A stretch of 64,000 nucleotides of DNA, taken from assembly GCA_965277105.1 (NCBI GenBank), contig OZ255710.1, positions 1,621,130 through 1,685,129 of the forward strand, given 5' to 3'. Below the pieces are notes generated by a model. It was not told the origin of the DNA. It searched no databases and saw nothing but the letters and a program-made list of their open reading frames with translations. Positions within the stretch are counted from its first letter, which is position 1. Each line of letters starts with the position of its first letter. The stretch is from CAXSBA01 sp965277105 (lineage in GTDB: Bacteria > Spirochaetota > UBA12135 > COTS27 > CAXSBA01). Below, piece by piece: positions 16,791-25,550 of the stretch. The translations under genes were made by a program, and so were the position numbers.

Positions 16791-17900
16791 ATGAGCATCA
16801 TTAATCGTTATATTTTTTTCCAGTTTTTCCCTTCTTTTTTAGTGGGGTATGGTTTTTTTACCTTAGTGCAGATGATCCCCTTTATTAGAAGGCTAGTTTC
16901 TTTAACTATTGAGAAAGGAATCCCTTTTACTAGCACTCTGGAGCTTTTCTTTTATCTTATTCCTGCTATTAGTGTCTTAACGGTGCCTATGGGGGTTTTG
17001 TTTAGTGGGTTATTAACCTTAGGCCGGCTTTCGGGGGACAACGAGCTTTTGGCGTTGAGGGCGAATGGTTTTTCTGTTTTAAAAATAGCTCGCCCAGCTT
17101 TTATTTATGGAATTTTAATGAGCATCGTTATGTTTTGGTTTATGAACTACATTGTTCCTATCAGTAATCATCGCTATAAACTCCTTTTAACCAATGCTAG
17201 CCTCTCTAACCCTAGCCTGTTTTTAGAAAATAAAGATTTTAAAGAAATCCCTAATACGGATAAAAAAATTACCTCTTTAGAATATGACTCTAAAAGTCAA
17301 ACGATGAAAGATGTGTACCTTTATGAGAAAAATGACAAAAATGAGATTAGCCTTATTTCTGCTAAACAAGGAAAATGGCTTAACAATGAGATTAATAGCA
17401 AGAACATTAAACTTAAGCTAAATAATGGTGAGATAATTCATTTCAGTGTAGATGATAATAAAATTATCGATGTTAGTGATTTTGATGAGCTTTTAATTAA
17501 CTTGCAGAGCCAAATCACCCAGTACGAGCAGTTGGATAAGGGGCTAAGAGAGATAAGTGCTTTTGAAGTGGCTGATCTAATAGAAGATAAGCAAGGAAAA
17601 AATCAAGAAGTGGAGCCGGTTTTTTTTGTCGAATACCATAAAAAAATCTCTTTGCCGGTATCTTGCTTTTTTTTCATATTTGTAGCTATTCCGCTTTCGA
17701 TAACCCTTAATAATCGCTCGGGCAAAGGGGTTAGTTTTGGGATTGCTTTAGTGATTATTTTTATCTACAATCTCTTCCTTATCATGGGGGAAACTTTTGC
17801 TAAAAAAGACATTATTTCTCCTAGTATTGGTATGTATATCCCTAATATCGTTATTTTTCTCATAGGTTTTGTTTATTTTAGTAAAATCATCCGAAAATAA
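16791..17900 (+). CDS. lptF: LptF/LptG family permease
   Basis: This 369-residue protein has the YjgP/YjgQ fold: three N-terminal helices with YIFFQFFPSFLVGYG, then VLTVPMGVLFSGLLTLGRLSGDNELLALRANGFS. A periplasmic beta-rich domain (about 130-270) and three C-terminal helices follow. LptF and LptG form the inner-membrane part of the exporter that moves LPS or another amphipathic lipid across the periplasm. In spirochaetes the cargo may be a different glycolipid. Only one of the pair is here. The motif set does not separate F from G with certainty, so the symbol is a best guess. Confidence 0.8.
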   Translation: MSIINRYIFFQFFPSFLVGYGFFTLVQMIPFIRRLVSLTIEKGIPFTSTLELFFYLIPAISVLTVPMGVLFSGLLTLGRLSGDNELLALRANGFSVLKIARPAFIYGILMSIVMFWFMNYIVPISNHRYKLLLTNASLSNPSLFLENKDFKEIPNTDKKITSLEYDSKSQTMKDVYLYEKNDKNEISLISAKQGKWLNNEINSKNIKLKLNNGEIIHFSVDDNKIIDVSDFDELLINLQSQITQYEQLDKGLREISAFEVADLIEDKQGKNQEVEPVFFVEYHKKISLPVSCFFFIFVAIPLSITLNNRSGKGVSFGIALVIIFIYNLFLIMGETFAKKDIISPSIGMYIPNIVIFLIGFVYFSKIIRK

Positions 17901-17929
17901 ATAAAACCAGTTTTTGAAAAATACCAATA

Positions 17930-18712
17930 ATGCAGAAAGTTATCTTTGTTTTTATCTTAAAAATATTTTTTTTATTTTCTTATAATAGTGAGGTTCAGCC
18001 TACTAACTTTGAATTGGCGGTAGCTTCTGCCTACACGGCGCTTAGCGCTAAAGACTATGTCAAGGCGGGGAGAATTGCTAAAGAGCTAACTAAAGAATTC
18101 CCTCTAAAACCAGATCCCTGGGTTGTTTTAGGGCTCTTGCATTATGAAGATAATTTACCTGATTTGGCTATGAAATTTTTAACTAAAGCTGAGCAATATC
18201 AAGATGACTTGCTTTATTTCGAAGATAGGATAAAAATATTTGAATTAAAAGCAGCCATTCATCAAAAAATAAATGAGTTTAACTTAGAAATAAATGATTT
18301 GAAAAAAATTACGGATTTAACTAGTGGACGGAAAGGAAAGTTTTATCAAGAAAAAGCTAGTGCCGCGTTTTATCGTTTAGGAATAATCCATTATCAAATA
18401 GAAAAATGGCCGGAAGCCCTTGATTTTTTTCTACAAGCTTTAGAAGCTAATTATCGCGTTCCTCTTATCCCTTATTTGTTTATTACCCATTACTATGCTC
18501 GCTTTTCCCAACAGGAAATCAACTTGCAGTTTAGTAATTATTTCCCCAAAAATTATCAAGTCATCCCCGAAAAACGGAATAGTTTTATTTTTTATTACAG
18601 GATTTATCGTAATTTATTCGCTGAAAATAACAACGCTTTCTTGAGTGACCCTACTTATAAAAAAATGCACGAAGAAATTCAAAATTTTTATTTTTCATTA
18701 GCCCAAAATTAG
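17930..18712 (+). CDS. TPR-containing exported protein of unknown role
   Basis: This 260-residue protein has an N-terminal signal-like helix and at least two tetratricopeptide-type units (around 30-100 and 130-170, for example AAFYRLGIIHYQIEKWPEALDF). TPR arrays bind other proteins. It sits 29 bases after lptF and 10 before mltG on the same strand, so a role in the cell envelope is plausible, but no function can be assigned. No lipobox cysteine is seen. Confidence 0.65.
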   Translation: MQKVIFVFILKIFFLFSYNSEVQPTNFELAVASAYTALSAKDYVKAGRIAKELTKEFPLKPDPWVVLGLLHYEDNLPDLAMKFLTKAEQYQDDLLYFEDRIKIFELKAAIHQKINEFNLEINDLKKITDLTSGRKGKFYQEKASAAFYRLGIIHYQIEKWPEALDFFLQALEANYRVPLIPYLFITHYYARFSQQEINLQFSNYFPKNYQVIPEKRNSFIFYYRIYRNLFAENNNAFLSDPTYKKMHEEIQNFYFSLAQN

Positions 18713-18722
18713 TTTATTATTT

Positions 18723-19757
18723 TTGCTCAAAAAACTTTTCCTTTTTTGCTTGCTTTTTGTTTTGCTTTTATTTTCTTTGTGGAATTATCGAATTTTTTCT
18801 GCTAATACTAATCAAACCCTGAACAAAATAACCCTTACCGTTACTTCGGTAAAAAAAGTATTCCAAGAACTAGAAGCGGAAAATATTATCAGCAATGCGG
18901 ATTATGTTTTAAAGGTTTTAGCCCTACTTAACTTGGATACGAAAATAAAATCGGGAACTTATGATTTTGATAATCATATGGGGACTAAGGCAATTATTGA
19001 TAAGCTCTTAAAAGGGGAGGAAAAAACTTTCTCTTTTACCATTATCGAAGGGCATGACCTTTATGACATTGACCGCGAATTATTAGCTAAAAAAGTTATT
19101 CTTAAGCCTAATGCTTTTTTAGATTTTGCTAATCTTTTAGAAAAAATTATGCAAGCCAAAAAAATTTTAGGAGTGAATAATATTGTCTCTCTAGAAGGGC
19201 TACTTTATCCTGATACTTACACCTTAAGGGCTAGCAGACCTCTAGAAGATTTGGTGAATAAGGCTTTGATTAATTTTAAAGATAAAATGCTTAAGTATTT
19301 TCAAAAAAATAATATTCCTCGCGCAGAGTGGATGGGCTACATTACTTTAGCTTCTTTAGTGGAAAAAGAAACTATTTTAAACTTTGAAAAGCCGATTATT
19401 GCTGGAGTTATTTATAACCGGCTAGATCGCGGGATGAAACTTCGGTTTGATCCTACGATTATTTACGCACTAAAAAAAAATAACGAATGGGAAAGCAACT
19501 TAAAAAATGGTAAGATTAATATTAAAAGAAAGCATTTTACCTACCCTTCTCAGTTTAACACTTACTACACGAGAAAGCCCCTTCCTCATCCTATATCGTC
19601 GGTAACGGAATCTTCTTTAATGGCGGTTATCAATCCTAGTCAGCACCAATATTTGTTTTTCGTTTCTAAATCTAAAAAAAATCACTTTGAAGGTCATGAC
19701 TTTAGCAATACCTATCAAGAGCATTTAAAAAAAATTAAAAAATATCGAGGGCGTTAA
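18723..19757 (+). CDS. mltG: Endolytic murein transglycosylase MltG (YceG-like)
   Basis: MltG cleaves nascent peptidoglycan strands and sets their length. The 344-residue protein has an N-terminal transmembrane helix and then the YceG domain: LEGLLYPDTYTLR, SLVEKETILN with the catalytic glutamate at about 213-215, AGVIYNRLDRGMKLRFDPTI, NTYYTRKPLPHPISS and the C-terminal YLFFVSKSK and HDFSNTYQEH. The start is a TTG, 10 bases after the TPR gene. It ends 17 bases from the convergent YgfZ-TPR gene with no clear terminator between them. Confidence 0.92.
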   Translation: MLKKLFLFCLLFVLLLFSLWNYRIFSANTNQTLNKITLTVTSVKKVFQELEAENIISNADYVLKVLALLNLDTKIKSGTYDFDNHMGTKAIIDKLLKGEEKTFSFTIIEGHDLYDIDRELLAKKVILKPNAFLDFANLLEKIMQAKKILGVNNIVSLEGLLYPDTYTLRASRPLEDLVNKALINFKDKMLKYFQKNNIPRAEWMGYITLASLVEKETILNFEKPIIAGVIYNRLDRGMKLRFDPTIIYALKKNNEWESNLKNGKINIKRKHFTYPSQFNTYYTRKPLPHPISSVTESSLMAVINPSQHQYLFFVSKSKKNHFEGHDFSNTYQEHLKKIKKYRGR

Positions 19758-19774
19758 TAAGAGATATTAATTTA

Positions 19775-21412
19775 TTAAGTGCGGCTTTCGTTTGCTGTTA
19801 TTTTATCCAAAAGCATAGTTATTTTTTTTAAAGGCTCTAGTTCGCCTTTTTTTTTAGTTATTTCTAAACCCTTTTGTAAAATAGCTATTGCCTTTTGGTT
19901 TTGTTTTTGTTGGAAAAGAATTTCTCCTAAAAGCAGATAAGCTAAAGAAAATTCCTGATTGATAGCGATGGCTTGCTCTAAATGTTTTTTTGCTAGAGGG
20001 TAATTTTCAGAAGTGTGATATATTTTCCCTAGCTGGAAATGAGCAATGTCGTCGTTGGCTTCTTCTTGAAGGATTTTTTGGTAAAACTCTATTTGCTTGT
20101 GGAATGGCTTCTCGGATTTTTTTGCTTTATTTTCTTGAGCGGTTTTTTTAAATAGCATTACTGTGGCTTTTTTGCTTTCTTCTTCGGCTTTTTCTTTAAA
20201 TCCTAGAAGCATATAAAGCCTCGATAAATTAGTATGTCCCATAACGGTTAGTGGGTTGTGTTCGATGATAGTTTTATTAGTTTTAATAGCTTTTTGGTAG
20301 TTCCCTATTTTCTCATAACAAAGGGATAATCCCTCTAAAGCCAACTCATCGTTGGGACGCAAAGCAACTGCCTGCTTAAACGCTGTTTTAGCTTTTTCAT
20401 AATCGCTATTATGGAAATATTCTAGGGCTAAATTATAAATCTCTTTAAAAGAATTTTTTTGATTTTTTTCGGTTAAAGGAAGGGATAAAACTGTAAAGTC
20501 GATTTTCTTTTGGTTTAAGATAAAATGGTTTAGATTAATGATTTCTTGACTATTTATTAAAGCTAAAATAATTATTTTTTGCCAAGTGTAAGAATAGCCT
20601 ACGTGTAAGATTTCGCTTCTGTCGTTTAACTTTTTTTTTTCTCTTATTTTTTTGCTTAAACTTTCATCAAGGTAAGTGTTTTTTAGCTGCAGAAGGACTA
20701 TTTTCTTTAAAGGAGTACGCTGACGACTTTTAAACCGAGCTACTATTTCTTGCCCGGGGTAGCAGCCTTTTTCAAAATCAATAGTCATTTGATAAAAAGG
20801 GGTAACTAAAACAGAAATTCCCTTAGGTAAAAATTGCAGCAAAAGCCATCTATTTTTTTCTAGTAAAAAATCATAGATGATATTTTTTTTTTCTTTTAAA
20901 AAAGAAATTTTTGGGAGCATTTCTTTTTTTACAATAATTAAAAAATCGTTATAGAAAGTAAAATCACTACGAATAATAATGGCATCTTTTTGAGTAGTTA
21001 ATTGGTTAGGAGTGAGCTTTTTAATGGACATTGGGAAAAATTTTGCTAAATCTTTTGCCGCATTGAAAAACATAAGTAGAGAAAAATTATCAAAAAAAGA
21101 GAAAGTTATTTCTTCTGAAAAAATATTTTTTTTCAGAAATTCAATAAAAGGAAGAAAAAACTCTTTTTCGATTAAGATAAGCAGGGAGTCATTTATTTTA
21201 TAATTCCAAAAAATAAATGCAATTTTAGCCATGCGATCTAAAACTAAATTAATTTGCCCGTTAAAGTTATTTAACGATAAAATATTGTTTGTGGTTAGGT
21301 TATTAAGGAACGGAAAAGTATCTTTGCCTTGAATTTTAAAAAAGGCGAATTCTTTTTCTAAGTGGCAGTAAAATTTTTCTTGGGCAATAAGAGAGTTATA
21401 GTCGTTTATGAT
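19775..21412 (-). CDS. YgfZ/GcvT-like (tRNA-modifying/Fe-S assembly) domain fused to TPR repeats; non-AUG start
   Basis: The N-terminal half is a YgfZ (COG0354) domain, a folate-binding protein that supports Fe-S enzymes such as MiaB. The signature KGCYPGQE is intact (about 214-221 of the long form). The C-terminal half (about 320-540) is a run of TPR units. The first in-frame ATG is at 21232, but the 59 codons before it encode a normal YgfZ N-terminus (FFKIQGKDTFPFLNNLTT, then a GQINLVLDR segment). No in-frame ATG, GTG, TTG or CTG precedes that block. An in-frame TAG lies nine codons before the AUC at 21412-21410, with an AAAGGA site just upstream. Translation therefore probably begins at that AUC or at the AUA at 21409. 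It lies next to iscA, fitting an Fe-S role. Confidence 0.75.
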   Translation of the reverse strand: MINDYNSLIAQEKFYCHLEKEFAFFKIQGKDTFPFLNNLTTNNILSLNNFNGQINLVLDRMAKIAFIFWNYKINDSLLILIEKEFFLPFIEFLKKNIFSEEITFSFFDNFSLLMFFNAAKDLAKFFPMSIKKLTPNQLTTQKDAIIIRSDFTFYNDFLIIVKKEMLPKISFLKEKKNIIYDFLLEKNRWLLLQFLPKGISVLVTPFYQMTIDFEKGCYPGQEIVARFKSRQRTPLKKIVLLQLKNTYLDESLSKKIREKKKLNDRSEILHVGYSYTWQKIIILALINSQEIINLNHFILNQKKIDFTVLSLPLTEKNQKNSFKEIYNLALEYFHNSDYEKAKTAFKQAVALRPNDELALEGLSLCYEKIGNYQKAIKTNKTIIEHNPLTVMGHTNLSRLYMLLGFKEKAEEESKKATVMLFKKTAQENKAKKSEKPFHKQIEFYQKILQEEANDDIAHFQLGKIYHTSENYPLAKKHLEQAIAINQEFSLAYLLLGEILFQQKQNQKAIAILQKGLEITKKKGELEPLKKITMLLDKITANESRT

Positions 21413-21439
21413 TTTTTCCTTTGTAGTATGTAGTAACTA

Positions 21440-21781
21440 TTAAATGGAAAAAGATTCTCCACAGCCACACGTATTACTAGCATTAGGATTTTTAAATTTA
21501 AAGCCACTTCCCATAAAGCCCCCTTCAAATTCTAAAATAGAGCCCTTTAAATAAAGAGAACTCCTTTTATCCATATAAATTTTAACATCTTTTTCTTTTT
21601 GAATTAAATCATCTTCTTTTTTAAAGTCAATGTTAATAATATAAGAGAGCCCTGAACATCCTCCGCCTTTTATCCCCAAGCGAAGGCCATCGCCTTTGGT
21701 TTTATCTCCTTCTATTCTTCTGCTAATTTCAAAAATAGCTTTTTCGCTTACGTTAATAATTTTTTTAGTTTCACTATTCAT
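21440..21781 (-). CDS. iscA: Iron-sulfur cluster carrier protein, HesB/IscA family
   Basis: A-type carriers deliver Fe-S clusters to target proteins. From the ATG at 21781 the product is 113 residues with the conserved cysteines in GGGCSGLSY and the C-terminal CGCGESF. A longer frame to 21826 adds 15 residues unlike the family and crosses a palindrome, so the shorter start is preferred. The start overlaps the stop of the upstream small ORF (ATGA). The YgfZ-TPR gene follows 27 bases downstream, forming an Fe-S-related pair. Confidence 0.9.
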   Translation of the reverse strand: MNSETKKIINVSEKAIFEISRRIEGDKTKGDGLRLGIKGGGCSGLSYIINIDFKKEDDLIQKEKDVKIYMDKRSSLYLKGSILEFEGGFMGSGFKFKNPNASNTCGCGESFSI

Positions 21782-22047
21782 TGGTTTTGGTCGGGAATGA
21801 ACCCAACATTTTTGCTTATCCTCCATTGGAGGATTTTAATATTATAAATAATTGGAAAAACCATTAAAATATCTAAAACTATTTTCAGTAACGACTTCCC
21901 CCAAAGGGATTTAAAGTTACTTTTAGAGAAATTATTTGTCCCAAAATAATTAGTACGAAAAATTAAATGGGAACCTAATTTCCAATGACTAAAAAAAAAT
22001 TGCTTTCTTTTTTGAGTAAGAAGTGAATTTTTAGATAGGTTTTTCAT
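21778..22047 (-). CDS. Small ORF, possible C-terminal remnant of a family 2 glycosyltransferase
   Basis: The frame gives 89 residues from the ATG at 22047 (97 from 22071). It begins with a basic, aromatic segment and contains one hydrophobic helix (LLKIVLDILMVFPIIYNI) followed by LQWRISKNVGFI. This layout resembles the extreme C-terminus of membrane-associated GT2 glycosyltransferases, which end in a helix and a KxxRxxGF segment, but the catalytic domain is missing. Its stop codon overlaps the iscA start by 4 bases. It could be a decayed fragment next to the sulfotransferase, or a small membrane protein. I do not recognise it with confidence. Confidence 0.35.
   Translation of the reverse strand: MKNLSKNSLLTQKRKQFFFSHWKLGSHLIFRTNYFGTNNFSKSNFKSLWGKSLLKIVLDILMVFPIIYNIKILQWRISKNVGFIPDQNQ
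21818..21834 (-). promoter_or_regulatory. Perfect 8-bp-arm palindrome at the putative iscA transcription start
   Basis: ATCCTCCA-T-TGGAGGAT is a perfect palindrome. On the minus strand it sits 7-23 bases downstream of a TATAAT at 21841-21846, where an operator would act. It also contains GGAGG, so a transcript hairpin could hide a ribosome-binding sequence. No regulator can be named. Confidence 0.4.
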
Positions 22048-22077
22048 TTTTGTTATAAATATATTATACAATAAAAA

Positions 22078-22911
22078 TTAGTTTTTCTTCTTTTGAAGAT
22101 AATCCATTAGTTCTTGGTAGGCATCAGGATACCAAGTGGTAAAGTCTTTCTGGTAGCGTTTGTAAACGAGATTAGCCGTTTTTTCGTCATAAAAATCTTG
22201 CCATTTTTTTTTGATAGTTTTGGGGCTAGGATTATGATGCCCTAGTTTTTCTAAGTTAAATTTTTTTCTGATGTATTCAAAACTTTCTGGGAAATCTTCA
22301 ATTTTACCAACGTAATCATATAAAGGTTGGCCTTGATAAAATAAAATGGAGTATTGGGATTTAAAGTGATGATCGGCGATGCTGTCAGGTATTTTTTTAA
22401 TTTTTTTAAGAAAATATTGAAAAGACTTATTATCAATAGCAAGTGGCGCATAGTTCAAAAAAAAGTAATTTTCCGTATAAGTATAAAATCCTTGTTTTAC
22501 CTTATCTGTAAAACAAGAAACAACCCTTCTGAAAGGATTCCTTACAAAAGTAAACTTGTAAAAATTACTTTTTTGGATAATTTTTTTTCTTTTATTATAA
22601 TAATGTGGATCGTAATATTCTTTGGAAAATTTTTTTAAATTAAACTTACTACCTTCATCTTTCATTACAGTTTCTTTTAAATTAGTTTCTATAGAAGTAC
22701 AGGCTGATTTTGAAACGATTAAATAAATAGCTTTTTTTTTTTCATAGTAAAAAGTAAGAGCCTTATTTTTGCTATCATTTTTTTTAGAAAAAAAATGTTT
22801 CCTTAGTAAAAAAGCATAAATTATTTTTAATAAAATGCTTTTTCTTGAATAAAAAAAAGGGTCTAGTGCTCTTGGTATCTTTGGTATTTTTTGTTTAAGA
22901 GTATTATACAT
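22078..22911 (-). CDS. Sulfotransferase family 2 protein
   Basis: This 277-residue protein has the layout of PF03567 carbohydrate sulfotransferases, which move sulfate from PAPS to a sugar hydroxyl. The 5'-phosphosulfate-binding segment is IVSKSACTSIE (about 66-76). The 3'-phosphate-binding segment is FTFVRNPFRRVVSCF. A C-terminal YVGKIEDFPESF and VYKRYQKDF are also typical. There is no obvious signal peptide, so it would act in the cytoplasm on an activated or lipid-linked glycan. It stands between ribosomal gene rpmF (divergent) and a probable glycosyltransferase remnant, which suggests modification of a surface glycan. Confidence 0.8.
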   Translation of the reverse strand: MYNTLKQKIPKIPRALDPFFYSRKSILLKIIYAFLLRKHFFSKKNDSKNKALTFYYEKKKAIYLIVSKSACTSIETNLKETVMKDEGSKFNLKKFSKEYYDPHYYNKRKKIIQKSNFYKFTFVRNPFRRVVSCFTDKVKQGFYTYTENYFFLNYAPLAIDNKSFQYFLKKIKKIPDSIADHHFKSQYSILFYQGQPLYDYVGKIEDFPESFEYIRKKFNLEKLGHHNPSPKTIKKKWQDFYDEKTANLVYKRYQKDFTTWYPDAYQELMDYLQKKKN

Positions 22912-23052
22912 AATTTTTATCTATTAAATTTATAACCAGATTATATTATAAAATAATTTGCGTTAGCTTTTCTGAGAATAGGAAAAATAGCTTTCTTTTA
23001 ATAAAAAAGATAGTATAATTATTTAACGAAATATAAAGTATAAGGAAAAAAA

Positions 23053-23238
23053 ATGGCTGTTCCTAAATTTAGAAAATCAAAATCCAAAACAATGATGCGT
23101 CGGCGAAAAAACGATCAGCGAAGTTTAGATAATTACTGTATATGCCCGGCATGTGGTGAATTGACTCTGCGTCACCGTGTATGTATGTTTTGTGGAAGCT
23201 ACAAAGGAAAAACAATTGTTCAAAAAAAAGCTAGTTAG
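23053..23238 (+). CDS. rpmF: 50S ribosomal protein L32
   Basis: L32 is a 61-residue zinc-ribbon ribosomal protein. It begins MAVPKFRKSKSKTMMRRR, as in the family, and keeps four cysteines in CPACGE and CMFCG for zinc. An AAGGA ribosome-binding site precedes the ATG, and a TATAAT lies about 35 bases upstream. The usual partners (yceD/DUF177 upstream, plsX-fabH downstream) are replaced by proA, 2 bases downstream, which is an unusual neighbour. Confidence 0.95.
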   Translation: MAVPKFRKSKSKTMMRRRKNDQRSLDNYCICPACGELTLRHRVCMFCGSYKGKTIVQKKAS

Positions 23239-23240
23239 TT

Positions 23241-24482
23241 ATGGGTTATATCGAAGAAGTTTGTCAACAAACCCAAACTGCTGCTAAATCTCTTTATTCC
23301 TCTTCTTCAATTGAGCGAAATCAATTTCTAACTATTCTCTGTGAAGAGCTAAAAAATAATCAAGACGAAATAATCGTAGCTAATGCTAAAGATATTGCTG
23401 AAGCTAAAAAAAATCAACTAAATTCTGCTCTCATTGATCGCCTTACCTTAACTCCTACTAGGATTGCTGCCCTGGTCCAAGGAGTGGAAGAAATTCGTCA
23501 GTTGCCCGAACCACTAGGGGAAATAAAAAATGGGAAAACTCTAGCTAATGGGTTAACTCTTTATCAAGAAAGCGTTCCTTTAGGAGTAGTTTTAGTCATT
23601 TACGAATCTCGTCCTAATGTTACGATTGATATTGCCGCTCTTAGTATTAAAAGTGGTAATGGACTAATTCTACGTGGGGGGAAAGAGGCGTTAAATAGTA
23701 ATTTATTCTTAGGGAAGTTAGTTCAGCAAGCATTAACCAAAGCAAAATTCCCACAAAATTCCGTTACGGTTATTGAAAAAACCGATAGGGATTTAGTTGA
23801 TGTTTTACTCCAACAAAACCAATATATCGATATAGTCGTTCCTCGAGGCGGGCATGCGCTGATAGAACGAGTTAGTAGTAAATCAAGTATTCCAGTTATT
23901 AAGCATGATAAGGGATTATGCCATATTTTTTTAGATGAAAATTACAGTAAAGAAGAAGCGATTAAAATTATCCTTAATGCTAAAACCCAAAGGCCAGGGG
24001 TCTGCAACGCTTTAGAAACGCTTTTAATTCATAAAAACGTGCAGTATAAAAAAGAAATTTTTACAGCATTACAAAAAGAAAAAGTCGAAATTCGTTTAGA
24101 TGAAAAACTGTTTAGCGAATTTTCTGGTTACTCTTTAGCGACGGTTCAAGACTGGGAAGAAGAGTATTTAGATTTAATTTTATCCATTAAAGAAGTCGAA
24201 GATGTTAAAGAAGCCACTTCTTGGATTAGTCGATATGGTTCAGGGCATAGCGATGCTATTTTAAGTTATCACACTCCCACTATTCGTTATTTTAAACAAA
24301 AAGTTGATTCGGCTTGTGTTTTAGTCAACTGTTCGACGAGGTTTCACGATGGAGGGATGTTTGGCTTGGGAGCGGAGGTAGGAATCTCTACTCAAAAGCT
24401 CCACGTCCGTGGTCCTATGGGGTTGCAGCATCTTACTTGTTTGAAATATATTGTCGAGGGGCAAGGGCAAGTTAGAGAATAA
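23241..24482 (+). CDS. proA: Gamma-glutamyl phosphate reductase
   Basis: ProA reduces gamma-glutamyl phosphate to glutamate semialdehyde in proline synthesis, following ProB (7068-8201). The 413-residue aldehyde-dehydrogenase-fold protein has YESRPNVTIDIAALSIKSGN, ILRGGKEA, the catalytic cysteine Cys255 in RPGVCNALETLL, and the C-terminal FHDGGMFGLGAEVGIST and KLHVRGPMGL. It starts 2 bases after the rpmF stop and probably shares its promoter. proB and proA are thus about 15 kb apart instead of adjacent. Confidence 0.95.
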   Translation: MGYIEEVCQQTQTAAKSLYSSSSIERNQFLTILCEELKNNQDEIIVANAKDIAEAKKNQLNSALIDRLTLTPTRIAALVQGVEEIRQLPEPLGEIKNGKTLANGLTLYQESVPLGVVLVIYESRPNVTIDIAALSIKSGNGLILRGGKEALNSNLFLGKLVQQALTKAKFPQNSVTVIEKTDRDLVDVLLQQNQYIDIVVPRGGHALIERVSSKSSIPVIKHDKGLCHIFLDENYSKEEAIKIILNAKTQRPGVCNALETLLIHKNVQYKKEIFTALQKEKVEIRLDEKLFSEFSGYSLATVQDWEEEYLDLILSIKEVEDVKEATSWISRYGSGHSDAILSYHTPTIRYFKQKVDSACVLVNCSTRFHDGGMFGLGAEVGISTQKLHVRGPMGLQHLTCLKYIVEGQGQVRE

Positions 24483-24497
24483 TTTTTTTCTCTTTGA

Positions 24498-25550
24498 ATG
24501 GATCCAGTTAAAAAATTATTGGTTTTTGCTCACAAGGGGGAAGCCGATTTTTTTATTAAAAACTTAAACCTACAATTAGCTAAAGATTTTTCGTCTTTTT
24601 ATGAAGGAGATGATTATTTTCTACTCCTTACCGGCGAAGACAATACTTACCTCATTTACGCCTTAACGAGCATCCTTACTCGCTTTAAGCATACCATTTC
24701 AGAGGTAATTAATTTAGGGATCAGTGGAACCGTGCAAGATGAAATTCCTGTTGATTCTTTTCATTCAATTAAAAGCGTTTATCGTTATAAAGGGAATCAA
24801 TTTTATAAAAAAAGTTATACTCTAAACCCTAATTCTACCCCAGCATTAGATGTTATGACCTTAGATGTTACCCTTGACGAGCAAGAAAAATTAAGAGAAG
24901 AAGTGAGCTATTTTGCCTCCTTAGTTGATAAAGAGTTATGGTATATTGCTTGGGTTTGCGACAAACTGGATAAACCACTGTCGGCTTATAAAATGGTAAG
25001 TGATCAAGCAAAAGAAATACCAGTTGACAAGATAGTTCAAACTAAAAAAAAATATGCCCTAGTTTTATGGGAAAATTTTTCTTTGGTTTTGAATGAACGA
25101 GTTAAAATGAATCCTGTTAAATTATTAAAAATAAAAATTGAAAAATTTTTAGAGGAAAAATTTTATTTTACTAAGCAACAACAAATTCAGCTAAAAGAAA
25201 TCCTGACTAAACAAAAAACTTTAAAACAATTAGAAGTATTTTATGGCTATATGATTAAAGCTGATGAAAGTGAGATAATCCCTAAAAAAAAAACTCAAAA
25301 ATTATTTAGTTTAGTAAGTCCTACTGGCTTTAATGAGAGATTGCAGGAAAACTTTTGGGAATTACTCCCAGAAGTTATGAAAAAAGCCATGCAAAAAAAA
25401 GCTATTCATCTGCAGATAGCCGATGTTGAACAAGCTAAACTTCGAATGAGTTTTTATTTTCAATCACTGAAAGAATATCAAGAGAAAAAAAAAATCATTA
25501 ATACTGTAAATTACCAGAAAATTTTCAACCTCCTAGATGGCGACCTTTAA
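24498..25550 (+). CDS. MTAN/PNP-like nucleosidase domain with a C-terminal extension
   Basis: The first ~210 of 350 residues follow the nucleoside phosphorylase/5'-methylthioadenosine nucleosidase fold: Glu15 in AHKGEADFF, the central INLGISGTV strand (71-79), Glu146 in DKELWYIAWVCDKL and Asp169 in MVSDQA. These correspond to the catalytic Glu/Glu/Asp set of MTAN. The last 140 residues are charged and helical and have no family I can name. The stop lies 14 bases inside the downstream radical SAM gene, so the two are translationally linked. A nucleoside or adenosine-adduct substrate is possible. The exact reaction is unknown. Confidence 0.6.
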   Translation: MDPVKKLLVFAHKGEADFFIKNLNLQLAKDFSSFYEGDDYFLLLTGEDNTYLIYALTSILTRFKHTISEVINLGISGTVQDEIPVDSFHSIKSVYRYKGNQFYKKSYTLNPNSTPALDVMTLDVTLDEQEKLREEVSYFASLVDKELWYIAWVCDKLDKPLSAYKMVSDQAKEIPVDKIVQTKKKYALVLWENFSLVLNERVKMNPVKLLKIKIEKFLEEKFYFTKQQQIQLKEILTKQKTLKQLEVFYGYMIKADESEIIPKKKTQKLFSLVSPTGFNERLQENFWELLPEVMKKAMQKKAIHLQIADVEQAKLRMSFYFQSLKEYQEKKKIINTVNYQKIFNLLDGDL

